Source: Owenia fusiformis
Taxonomy: Eukaryota; Annelida; Polychaeta; Sabellida; Oweniidae
Direction of reading: 5' to 3'
Length of the DNA stretch: 64,000 nt
Assembly (NCBI GenBank): GCA_903813345.2
Contig: CAIIXF020000012.1
Span: 27,414,184-27,478,183 of the forward strand
The number at the start of each line of letters is the position of its first letter. Within the stretch, counting starts at the first letter, position 1. Shown one piece after another: positions 25,401 through 37,400 of the stretch. Both the position numbers and the translations under genes were made by a program. The notes beneath the pieces are model-generated. The model was not told the DNA's origin. It worked only from the letters and a program-made list of their open reading frames with translations, and ran no database searches.

Positions 25401-28400
25401 GGTAGCCGACAGCTGAAAGTTGCAAATACAAGGTTATAACATGTGACATTTGTAGTATTAAGCGACACGATCTTACCACAGAGGTCTTTGTAGCACCACC
25501 CATGTCCTTGGCGACAGTTGGTACATGGGTCGCCAACCTCATACAATCGTGATGTACCATTAGAAAGTGGATATATACTCTCGACGTAGTCCCCGATCGC
25601 CTTAGCTCTTTTACCGGGTCTTAAAAATTAATAACGTGCATTGGTTATTATGTCACCACCAAAAGTGGTGACATATTGTTATGGTCTCCGTTTTTTTTGC
25701 GACGGCGGTTGGTGGTTGGTGGTTGGAGGTTGGCGTCCGGCGTCCGGCGTCTGTAACAATTTCTTACAACTTCCTATAACTTAACAAATACTGTTTAGAC
25801 TGACTTCAATTTTTTTCTAAATCATCTACCGAACTCCTATGCAGTGTCTCGGTATAGGCACTGCGGCGGGCAGATTATGGAATCCCCAAATTTGGGGAAG
25901 ATAGTCCCCCTTTTTCTCACAGATGTACTTGTTTTTCACACAACTTATAAAATATATGTTCTTTTATGTTCACCAATAATTATTTTGTCAAAATATTCCA
26001 AAATCAATGAAATATAAGAGGAAATCCCCGCGGAAGGAATTCTGAGTAAAAGTTGTGTTGATAAAAGTTTACCGCACGTGTTGTTTATTAGTTAATACGC
26101 GCAATTCAACCAATGAAATTGTCTAAATTTTACAATCACGCGACCTGAGCATGGGACTAGAACCAATCACGTCAGTTGTTTATTTTTTGAAGGGGTCCGT
26201 CAAAATGGTAGCAGACCAAAATTTATCTCAGTAACATTTTACATAAATACACAGGATTATGATTACAATTTGAAGAGAAAACAATACAAATAGATAGAAA
26301 AATATATGGGGAACATTTCGAGGAAATATACGTATCATCAACATTAACGTATTATACAAACAACTATCAATCGGAAAGTATCTTGAACTATTACTTTATT
26401 ATCGCCCAAAGACCCCTTAGACACGCAATAATTAAAAGTGCGGCTGTTTAGAGTGACGCGTTTCGTTCAGTGCAATTTTAATCGCTATAGCGAAACTGAA
26501 CTGCCAGTATGCCCGGGAATATGTCATTCAAAAACTTCTTAGCACGTAGGGAGATAAAAGAGCGTGTAAAGGTAATAGAAAAGAACTTATCTAATCTAAT
26601 ACCAGTATCACTAAAAAATCCAACGGGAGTCAAGGCTAAACAAGCTAAGTTCGAAGATATAAACAACAATAATAACAGTGAAACGTATTGTGTATTTAGA
26701 ACAAGACAAACCAGACTTCTAAAATGGGTGATCGCAAGTTACCTTTTCTACAACGATTTCTTGTCAGCAGAATGGTCAAAAAAAGATGAAAATAAAAAAA
26801 TCTGTATCGAACTTCAGGGAGAAGGAGAAAAGTCTACGGATATTAAATACAAACTCACAATCTTTTTAACGACTGGGACAATCCAAGTGCAAGGAAACAA
26901 CATCACGTCATTCAACGATGACTTTGATAATCTTAAAATGTGTACTGATACAATCAATCTATCAACTGATGAAGAAAGTGATGATGATACTAGACTCATA
27001 GACCTTGATGATAATACGGTCATTGATATTGAAGTAGAAGTTGAGGGAGAAAAAATTGTGGTAGAGGCAATCAAACAAGCTGACATTAACATTAGAGAAA
27101 TAAATGGTGTGGAAACAGTGGACATGAAGGACATAACACCAACAGAAACAATGGACAAAAACGCTACAAAACTCAAAGAGGTTTTTGATAATGAAAATAC
27201 ACCTACAAAACTCAAAGAGGTTATAGCTATACAGCCACAAAACACATCAAATGAAAAGCAAAGTCAAAACAAGAAAATGATGAAATTACAAAATGAAAGT
27301 TTAGAAGAGGACAATCAGGTCACTCGTGAAGATATATCAAAACTGAACAACAAATTGAACAAACTAGAGACAACAATATGTGATCTTATGGACAAGATAA
27401 AAGAAAATAACAACATCAATACATCAGGAAATGAGAACAATCTCTGTGAAAACGAGGTGCGAAAATTAAGAGCAGAAAAGAAAGAAAGGATAGCCTTTGT
27501 TCTAGAACAAGGAAATAAAATCAAAACATTACAATGTGAAATTGAACACCAAAGGACACTATTAAGCTCCAAAAATAGAGAAATAGAAGGGCTAAATGAA
27601 ACAATGAGCACTAAAAGTAACAGTATACTAGAATCAGAAAGAGAAATCAAAAGCATGAAAAATAAAGTTAAAGACCAAGAAATGATAGAAAAAAAGTTAA
27701 CCTGCAAAAATGAAGAAATAGAAGCTCTAACTGAAAAGCTATCAGAAAAGACAATGCTGTTATTGAAAAAGGAAGATGAGATTTTTGACCTGACTGTACA
27801 ATGTAAAAAGTTGTCAGATAGTGACACCGCGCCATTCACTCAAGTTAAAGGGAAGAAACAAAATACAGATTCTGGTAATGGTGAAACTAAACCGAATGAA
27901 ATATCCATTGAAAGCAGAAGTTCTGATACTAAGGATGATAGACCCAAGGTTAAGATTTTGGGTTCATCTATCCTAGCCCACGTTGACCCATCTAGAATGT
28001 ATGGTTTCAACACCACCATGGAGCAAGCATATACAATCCAGCAAGCTAAAGGCAAATTGGAGAACATGAAAGATAAACCAGACGTCATAATTTACCAAGT
28101 GTTGAGTAATGATGTAAAATCAGAATCAGATGATAATATAATGGAATCTATGGAAGAACTTGTCCAACTTACTGAAACACTGAAAGAAGATAGTAAAATT
28201 ATATTATCCCTACCACCCCCAAGAAAAGATGATGCTAAATGGAACGTACGTCAGAGAGCACTCAATGCAAGATTGGAAGCCAGATATCATGATAAGAGTA
28301 ATGTGGTTTGTAGCTCTAATGAAAATCTTGGCTACAATGGTCATCCAAATGCGAAATTCTACCGAGATGACGTACACATTAATATGCAAGGCACGAAAAT

Positions 28401-31400
28401 TCTTTGTGCAAATATATTGAATACTTTAAGAAATATGTTTGGTCTTCCCCACCCCAGGCGTAACAGCAATGATAGGCCAAACAATTGGCCAAACCGATAT
28501 GATCAACCAAGATTCAATGGTCGTCCAACTAACTATGAACAAACAAGATCTAGGAATAACTCCTTTAGGTCCAGAAAATATTAAGACTGCTAGTTCTACT
28601 AGTTATTGTTACATTAGTTATAGACTGTTGTAATGTGAATACCCACTGGGTATTTATTTATGTTAAAACGCACCCTCTGGGACTTTATGCTAAACACTTA
28701 AAATATGGCACCTTACAGGGAAGGACTCATATCAAAACTATAATGGGTATACAATATATATCTTTGTAAAATTAATATTATAACTTTTCTAAATACGTGA
28801 TACGTGTCTCTTATTGATACAATAGGCACAGTATAGTGTGATACAAAATATGATGTGACATAAAATACTATAAACACAGAGTATGCGCTCTTCCCTGTAT
28901 TGAATCTTGTGCCCTTAAGTATAAGAATCGATTAGATAAGGATATTTGAATTAGATTAAGAATCTTTAAAGGTTGGATCTATCGTAGTAGATATATGGAT
29001 TTCATATGTATATAATCCTGTGTATTAGAAGTGTTAATCGTAGGCTATATGACAGGTTTACAAGTAGTTGATCACATATCTGTTGCCTGCTGGAATGTTC
29101 AAGGGTTAAAGAGTCGCGCACGCGATAAAATAATTGATAAAGATTTCATCTCACAAATACAAAATCATGATATTGTATGCTTAACAGAGACACATGGGTC
29201 AAAGGACGAGCCAAACGATTTCAGTAGTCTAAAGAATTTCACATCATGTGAAGTAACTCGGTCCAAAACAGGTAATAAACGACACGGAGGAATCGCGATA
29301 TTGGTTAAAAAACATATATTTAAAGGTGTAGCGTTCATTAAAACTAAAAACCCCAATATATTATGGGCAAAACTATCACGAGAATATTTTGATAACAAGC
29401 GAGATATATTTATATGTGTTGTGTACATGTCCCCGAGTAATTACAAAGGCAAATCTGATGACGGTTCGGATATGTATGACACCTTAACAAGCGAAGTGAG
29501 TAAATATATAACGAAAGGTGAGGTAATAATACTTGGGGATTTGAACTCCCGGACTGGTAATATGAAAGATTACATTGAGAATGATGAAATACATGATTAT
29601 ATCCCTCATGACATTCCGTACCAAATAGATACACCAATCCATGAGCGTTCCAGCAGTGATAATAAGATAGATGCTGATGGGAAAAAATTGATTGAACTAT
29701 GTAAAGCCTCTAACTTAAGAATTGTTAATGGCAGAGTTATAGGCGATTCGCAAGGCAACTACACTTGTCATAAATGGAACGGAAGTAGTGTAGTTGATTA
29801 CTGTATAGTTGAGCAGAAAATGCTCAAAAATATAATGTACTTTAGAATAAGTGAATATCTGACAGATTTGACTGATCATTGCATGATATCACTGCTTTTG
29901 AGGGTAAATAAGGTAACAAAGTTGAAGCAGGAAATTAGTGGTAGTGATGACAGAGTTATCAAACGGATTTCTGCTAGTAAATTTAAATGGGACCCAACAC
30001 AAACTAAAAATTTCGCAGATGCATTAACAAGTCAAACTAATATTGGGTTAATTAACCAAATTACGAAAGATCTTGAAAATTTACATAATTTAAACATAGA
30101 TTCTATAAATACTCAAGTTGAAAGTATATTTATAAATGCAGCCAAACTTACACTGAAAAAGAAAAAGATGTCAGGTAAGAGGAAACAAATAAAATCAAAT
30201 AAATGGTATGACAATGACTGTGTTAAATTAAGAAAGAAAGTTAAATCCCTTGGTCAGATACTGACGAAAAATCCCAATGATAGCTGTGTTAGACACAATT
30301 ATTTCAAATATTTAAAGCATTATAGAAAGTGTTGTAAAGGTAAACAGAAAGAATATAAAAAAGAACTGCTAAATAGGTTAGAAAATCTGTATGAAACAGA
30401 CCCTAAAGAATATTGGGAACTATTGGACAAAATGAGAAATAATGAAAAGGGTAGTGACGGAAATGATATATCACCTCGGGGCTGGTATGATCACTATTCC
30501 AAGCTTTTTACAGATAAATCAAATGACACGACTATGGATGAGAAATTAAAGGCTTTGGAAAATGATAAAACATTTGATAATTTAGATTATAAAATAACGG
30601 ATGAAGAGCTTTGGCAAGCAGTGAAAGGCCTGAAAAATAAAAAGGCGACTGGCCATAATGGTGTCAGTTATGAAATGATAAAAACATCATACCCTGTGAT
30701 AGGGAATATTATTTTAAAGATGTTTAATACTATGTTTTCAAATACACTCTTCCCAAAAGAGTGGAATGTATCATCAATAATAACTGTTTTCAAGAAGGGT
30801 AATTCAAGTGATCCTGGAAATTATCGTGGACTATTTATATCAGACTGCTTGTCAAAATTGTTCTCCATAATAATGAATAATCGTTTATATAACTATGTTC
30901 AAGAAAATCAAATGTTACAGGAAAACCAAATTGGCTTCAAGAAAAAGTCACGAACCACAGACCATATGTTTATTATTCGTACGCTAATTGACAGATTTAT
31001 ACACTTTGAGAAAAAGAAAATGTATATTTGCTTTGTAGATCTAAGAAAAGCATTCGACACGATATGGCATAAGGGACTGTATCTCAAACTTCTCCAAGCA
31101 GGAATTCGAGGTCATTTTTATCACATGGTAAAACACATGTATACTAATTCAATGGCATCAGTTAGAATTAACAGTAACGGTGACCATACTGATATCTTTA
31201 AATGTGAGAGGGGGGTTAAACAGGGGGACCCACTCAGTCCATTAATGTTTAATATTTACATCAATGGTGTTGTTGAAGAATTAACACTTGAATCAGACTT
31301 AAAATTACAAAAACAAAAAATAAGTTGCCTGCTATTTGCAGATGATTTAGCCATAATTACTGCAAATAAAACTGATATGGACATAAAATTGAAAAAATTA

Positions 31401-34400
31401 AACAATTATTGTAAACAATGGAACTTAGATATCAATACTGATAAAACTAAAATTGTAATGTTTAATAAAAGTGGTAAACGATGTAATGATATATTCTACA
31501 TTGGGGACCAGGTAATTGAAAACGTATCAAAGTATACTTATTTGGGTATGGAATTCCATGCCAACGGATCGATGAAACAAGCTGCAATCTTTATTAAAGA
31601 AAAAGCAGAAAAGGCGAAATTCAAATTGATAAGTATGCTTACACATGGTGATATTAACCTAACTTTGTGCCTGAAATTATTTGACATATTAGTAAAACCA
31701 ATTTTATTATATGGATGTGAAATCTGGGGTGCTGGTCTAATAACTAATAAAGATCTTCTGAAAAATAAAGATTTTGGCCTTGAAATGAAATATGACAAGT
31801 CACTTCCACCGGAATTACTACATCTATCTTTTTTGAAGTTTCTATTAGGGGTGCATAGAAAAACGAGTAATTTAGCTACGATGGGTGAGTTAGGTAGATT
31901 CCCTCTGTTTATCAATATATTTTACCAACAAGTTAAATACTTAGATCATATAGAAAATGAAGGAACGAGTTCATTACTAATTAATGCATATGCAGATAGT
32001 ATTGAACTATCAAAAGTTCATAATCAACCATCATGGTACTATGACATTGATAAAATAATGGCATATGTTCAACCACAAGATAAAAATTACATTAAAAGTA
32101 AACCGCTTGATATTAAGAAAATCCTTGAAAAAAGATATATAAAATATTGGGAAAAAACTGTCAATGATAATAAAGGGAAATTAGAATTTTTGAATAATAT
32201 CAAACAACGATGGGGAAAAGAACCATATTTGAATTTAATAAAGAACGCCGAACATAGGAAATCTATGACGCGATTGAGAATAAGTGCACACAATTTAGAA
32301 ATAGAGCGAGGAAGGTATACAAGACCAATAGTTCCGAGAGATCAAAGAAAATGCAAATTATGTAAAATCACCACTGGTACGGAAATTCATTTTATTTTTG
32401 AGTGCCAAAAATTGGAAAAAATGAGATATGAATACTTTGATACGTTTAACTCGATTTGCCCAAATCTAACTGTATTGACTACCGAAGAAAAGGCTAATTA
32501 TATGTTTAATGCTGAGGGTAACATGTGTATCACCTTTGCAAAATACCTTTATGAAATAATTGAAAAGAGATCAACAACTATATTATCAATATAAATATAT
32601 ACATGTAGGTGTAGGCTAATAGTAGTTGTTGGTATATATCTAATGATCAGCCAATCACATTATATTGTCATTATAAGCCATGTAAAATTTGCATTGTATG
32701 TTATTGTAATTGTATGTATAGTTTTAGTTTTATTTTATCATGTTTATTTGCTGTACACTCACCCGAAAGGGATTTTTAGTACAATAAAGCATTGAAATAT
32801 AAAATATATTACGATGTTACCATGCTTACGGTGAGATACCTGCCCGCCGCAGTGATATATCACTGCACGGGAGTTCGATCATCTACATGTTCTCAGAAGT
32901 TCAAATCTGACTTTAGATTTGACATTTGACCTTCAATGACCTTCTCAAGGTCAAAAAGGTCTTTTTTCAATTTGCTTCACATTGACTAAATTTTTTTTCA
33001 AAATCATCTACATGTTCTCAGAAATTCAAATCTGACTTTAGAATTGACTTTAGATTTGACATTTGACCTTCAAATCTGACTTTAGATTTGACATTTGACC
33101 TTCAATGACCTTCTCAAGGTCAAACAAGGTCAAAAAGGTCTGTTTTCAACTTGCTTCAAATTGACTAAATTCTTTTTTCAAAATCATCTACGTGTTCTCA
33201 GAAATTCAAATCTGACTTAAGATTTGACATTTGACCTTCAATGACCTTCTTAAGGTCAAAAAAGGTCTGTTTTCAACTTGATTCAAATTGACTAAAAAAA
33301 AAATTCAAAATCATCTACGTGTTCTCAGAAATTCAAATCTGACTTTAGATTTGACTTAAGATTTGACATTTGACCTTCAATGACCTTCTCAAAGTCAAAA
33401 AGGTCAAAAAGGTCTTTTTTCAACTTGCTTCAAATTGACTAAATTTTTTTTTTCAAAATCATCTACATGTTCTCAAAAATTCAAATCTGACTTTAGATTT
33501 GACATTTGACCTTTAATGACCTTCTCAAGGTCAAAAAAGGTCAAAAAGGTCTGTTTTCAACTTGCTTCAAATTGACCAAATTTTTTTTCAAAATCATCTA
33601 CATCTTTTCAGAAGTTCAAATTTGACTTAACAAGTTCTCAGAAGTTCAAATCTGACTTTAGATTTGCCCTTTGACCTTCAATGACCTTCTCAAGGTCAAA
33701 AATGTCTTTTTTCAACTTACTTCAAATTGACTTATTTTTTTCAAAATCATCTACATGTTCTCAGAAGTTCAAATCTGACTTTAGATTTGACATTTGACCT
33801 TCAATGACCTTTTCAAGGTCAAAAAGGTCTTTTTTCAACTTGTTTTAACTTGCTTCAGATTGAACAATTTCTTTTTTCAAAATCATCTACAAGATCCCAG
33901 AAGCTCAAATCTTCAAAAACCTTCTTAAAGTGTCTCACATATTCGATCAAAACTTGCCATGCAAACATGTTAGTCTACTTTACTGGCCCCCCTTGCTGTA
34001 ACAAGGAACCCAAAACGCATTAAAACGTAAACATAAACCAATTAGTCACTTCACTATGAAAGTGAGGGGTGTTACTTAGCAAATGTGTATTAGCAGAATA
34101 CGCTGTGTGCATGCATGGACTATACAATATCAGTGGTCATTTACTGTGTCAACTTAGTAACCCTTGCATATCGTGCTCACTCAAGTATTGAATAATTTTT
34201 TTTATGATCTAAATGTGTGTGGTTTATAAAAAAAAGTGATATATTTTAGTTAGAAATACATTAATTAATATATTCATTCAAACAGCACTAGAATGCGGGA
34301 AGAAAGAGAAATGGTGATAAAATGCAGACAGAATTTTCCGTAAGGGTTTCAAACCTGGACATATCTGGACACAATCATACATGTAGTTCATGTGTACTGT

Positions 34401-37400
34401 TATTTTTAGTGCTGTATTTATAGATATAATTTCACGTATTAAAACCATATTTTCCAGCAATGACTTCAAATTCGGAACCACACCCATATCACGTTTTCTT
34501 CAATAACTCCAAACACGTGTAAACATTGAACATGTGCATATAAATTCAGATTTCACGAGCTCTTTCCTATTCGAGTAGCTCATGCACCCCTGCATGGATT
34601 TGAGTTGGATTCGCCTTTTATACGTGGGCCGACACACTCGCAAACGCTGATTGGATAAAGATTGCGAGAATCTTTAAAGGTATTTTCCAACTTGCTTTAA
34701 ATAGACCAAATTGTTTTAGGTGGTGACATTTTGTCATGTTAATGCCTTGTTCTCATTTGCTGTGTACCTGTATGCGCTATTTGAATGGTTGTTTTGCAGA
34801 TTCTAATCAAACATAAGTCACATATATCGGATGTCCAAAAAGTGAGCCACTTTTTGACAAGTATTTTCTCGGCAATGAATTTACCAAATTAATTGAAAAT
34901 TAGTACAAAGTGACTTGAGTTTCATTGGCAAATCCTATAAATATGAAAAGATTTATTACATATTATATGAGTTCTGACAAATTCAAAACTGCATGTCAAA
35001 AATCCAATACCAGTACCGTGAATGTTGGCTTTCATATTACCAATCTTGGTGTGAATCGTGATCTGAAAATGCATACCTCATCCGACGAACGTACCTTGAA
35101 CGATATTGGCAAACGAATGTGCTCCATTTACCCTTGGCGGAACAGTCGACAAAACCACAGCCAACCTCCGTGACACCGTAACCGTCTTGCTGTTAAAATA
35201 ATTGACCAAGTGGTTTTTATGACACATATATCGAACAAAGTATAAACTAAGAATAGTATAGTTTCCATATAGCTTTTGAAATCTCGCTAAACCTCGTTTT
35301 TCGAGAGTAGTTTAAGAGATTTGCATATTAAACCTCTAATGACTTACATTACCTTCTTTTAAATGGACTATTTGAATTCAGTGAAATGTTTTCTCCTACA
35401 ATAGCTTTTTGATTTACACAGTTATGTAATCTGAATAATTTTCAATGACAATTTAAAAAACGTGGGACAAATCTCCATAGATGCAATGCTAAGATTCTTT
35501 AAAACCTTGGATAATTTATATGTCATGATCAACCAACATTTGCATGTTAAATCACAACATGTACATACACTCCCCTCCATAAGTTTGGCAACCTTTTTTC
35601 CCCATTGAACTACGTGTTAAAGCCTCTTTACGTTTGAATTTTTATTTACTTCACCGGCGAGGTAATAACTTATAATATTTGATGGAAACGTAACTTGACT
35701 TTATTTCCAATACCTCCAAAATTTCTCAATTTTTTTCTTCAATTACAATAGGTCGAAAATTGATGATAAATTTGATGAACTTTTGAAAATCGTCATTCCC
35801 ATGTAATCCAATGGGAAATGGAGGGTTCGGGGCAAATCAGAAATCAGGATATCTTTTCAGTAAAAGATTCAGCAAAAAATATTTTTATATAGTAAATTGA
35901 ATTATCTAACTTTTTTGAACACTAAGTGATAAGTTTATTTGATGAATATTAAAGTTACAGCGCTTCAAAGTCATTTTTGAAAAGAATTTTTCGCCTCCTG
36001 TGTTATTTCAATGGGAGATATTTTTTGAAAAACAATTTTGACTTCAAAGCCTTATAACTTTGTTGACCCTGAAGAAACATATCAATTTTTTGTTAAATAA
36101 AGTTAGCAAATTCAATTGCCTGCCTAACTCGTATTTTTTGCAAGGACTCGGGTGGATGGATATTCTGTCATATGACTTGCGGCAAACCTACCATTTCCCA
36201 TTGGTTAACATGGAAATGTCGATTTTCAAAAATTCATCAAATTTATCATCAATTTTCGACCTATTGTAATTGAGGAAAAAAATTGAGAAAATTTAGAGGT
36301 ATTGGAATTAAAGTCAAATTACGTTTCCATCAATAGTATAAGTATTTTCATCGCAGGTTAAGTAAATAAAAATTCAAAAGTAAAGAGGCTTTAACACGTA
36401 GTTCAATGGGGGGAAAAAGGTTGCCAAACTTATGGAGGGGAGTGTAAACAGGGTCATCATGAGGTATATCATTCAAGTTTTATACAGGTTTAACAAAAAC
36501 TCTTTGATAAATCATAAATTAAGCCACTTTTCTAAGATTTTAGCATGCAAGTGAATGGAACTCTATAGCCCGAATTAAAATCTGAATAAAAGATGACAGC
36601 ACTAGATTCCATTGCTTTTTCTGCTATATAAAAACTATCCTATTGCACGAGAAGAGTAATGGCCTAACTGAGAGTGTATGACTTTTCAAAAATGGAGTTG
36701 TATGTTCTTTCATTACATAAAACTATATAGAAATAACATAGAATCAGTAGGTATTGATTCGGAGTTAATTTACAAATGTTACTATAGAGTTTGGTATCTC
36801 ATTGACGGTTTTTTTATGGGAACCCAACCTTCTCGTAGATTTTGCATTCAGACTGCGTTTCATTATTACTTACAATGGTGTAATGACCTGTCGAGGCCCA
36901 AATTCCATTGACAGCTCTGGCTTTATACCAGTCATATCCAGGTGAATAGAGCTCTTTCCACCAATCATATACCTGTGATCTATAATAAAAAATATGTCAG
37001 TTATTCAAACATAATTATTTTGCAAAGTCATAATAGATTTGACAGATTCTTTATCAAACTTTTTCACTTGGATTTCACTTTGATTCTTGATCATTAATGC
37101 ATTTAATTAGACATTTTACGTAGAAGTAATAATTATGATTGGAGATCAATGATAGTCTGGGGAGAAACCTGGGCGACACCCCCCCCCCCCGAATAGTTTT
37201 GGGCAAAAATTGGAAAGCAGTTTCTTGCATAATTTTGCTAAAACCTCCACAGATCCACTTAGAATACTTACTCTAATTTTGCTTTTGTCGGTGGCCATGG
37301 AAACCAGTGCATATTCTCTCCCATAGGATAACCACTAGCTAATCCACAAGACATATCACTGTGACCCCCTGGACAATTCTTTGCATGTTTCATGGCACAA

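Larger units (their letters stand above)
25958..32809 (+). mobile_element. CR1/L2-type LINE with two intact ORFs
   Basis: The element has an about 550-bp 5' region, ORF1 (26509-28584), a 464-bp spacer, ORF2 (29049-32594) and an about 200-bp 3' region with aataaa near 32785. TATAAAATATAT occurs at 25946-25957 and 32798-32809 and may be the target duplication, although it is AT-rich. Esterase-like ORF1 plus an APE-type endonuclease/RT ORF2 is the arrangement known for CR1 and related LINEs. Both frames are open, so it is a recent insertion and might be mobile. Confidence 0.8.
25830..32877. mobile_element. TIR element with 9-bp duplication, host of the LINE
   Basis: The left end is CGAACTCC then TGCAGTG, a spacer, and CACTGCGGCGGGCAG (25830-25873). 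The right end is its inverted partner (32840-32877). ATCATCTAC directly abuts both ends (25821-25829 and 32878-32886). A 9-bp duplication recalls Mutator-like elements. Each TIR itself forms a small hairpin (GCAGTG...CACTGC). Without the LINE the element would be only about 0.2 kb and non-autonomous. Caveat: ATCATCTAC also occurs once per unit in the surrounding tandem repeat. Confidence 0.65.
25651..34738 (+). mobile_element. TGTCACCAC-ended tandem-repeat element, copy B, interrupted
   Basis: The left end has tgtcaccac followed by gtggtgaca (hairpin); the right end reads ggtggtgacattttgtcat. Units of about 110 bases (aaaatcatctac, gttctcagaa, ttcaaatctgac, ttgaccttcaatgacc, aaggtc, ttttttcaacttgcttc) fill 32878-33905. 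The left part stops within a unit at 25829, where another element is inserted, and resumes at 32878. A further unrelated stretch occupies about 33905-34680. The element sits in intron 5 of the CAP gene. Confidence 0.62.

Noticed and set aside
25498-25560. Alternative frame beginning MVHHDCMRLATH across exon 6
   Set aside because: The other frame gives the conserved CAP hinge cysteines (GDPCTNC, GHGWC) and the correct phase 2 to phase 1 junctions.
26814-27839. Long minus-strand open frames opposite the LINE ORF1
   Set aside because: These are mirror frames of a Lys/Glu/Asn-rich coding strand (giving Ser/Phe/Leu-rich shadows). ORF1 on the plus strand has coherent domains.
32870-33905. Regularly spaced repeats that could be taken for a CRISPR array
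   Set aside because: Whole units of about 110 bases repeat with drift and there are no unique spacers. This is a eukaryotic tandem repeat inside a mobile element.
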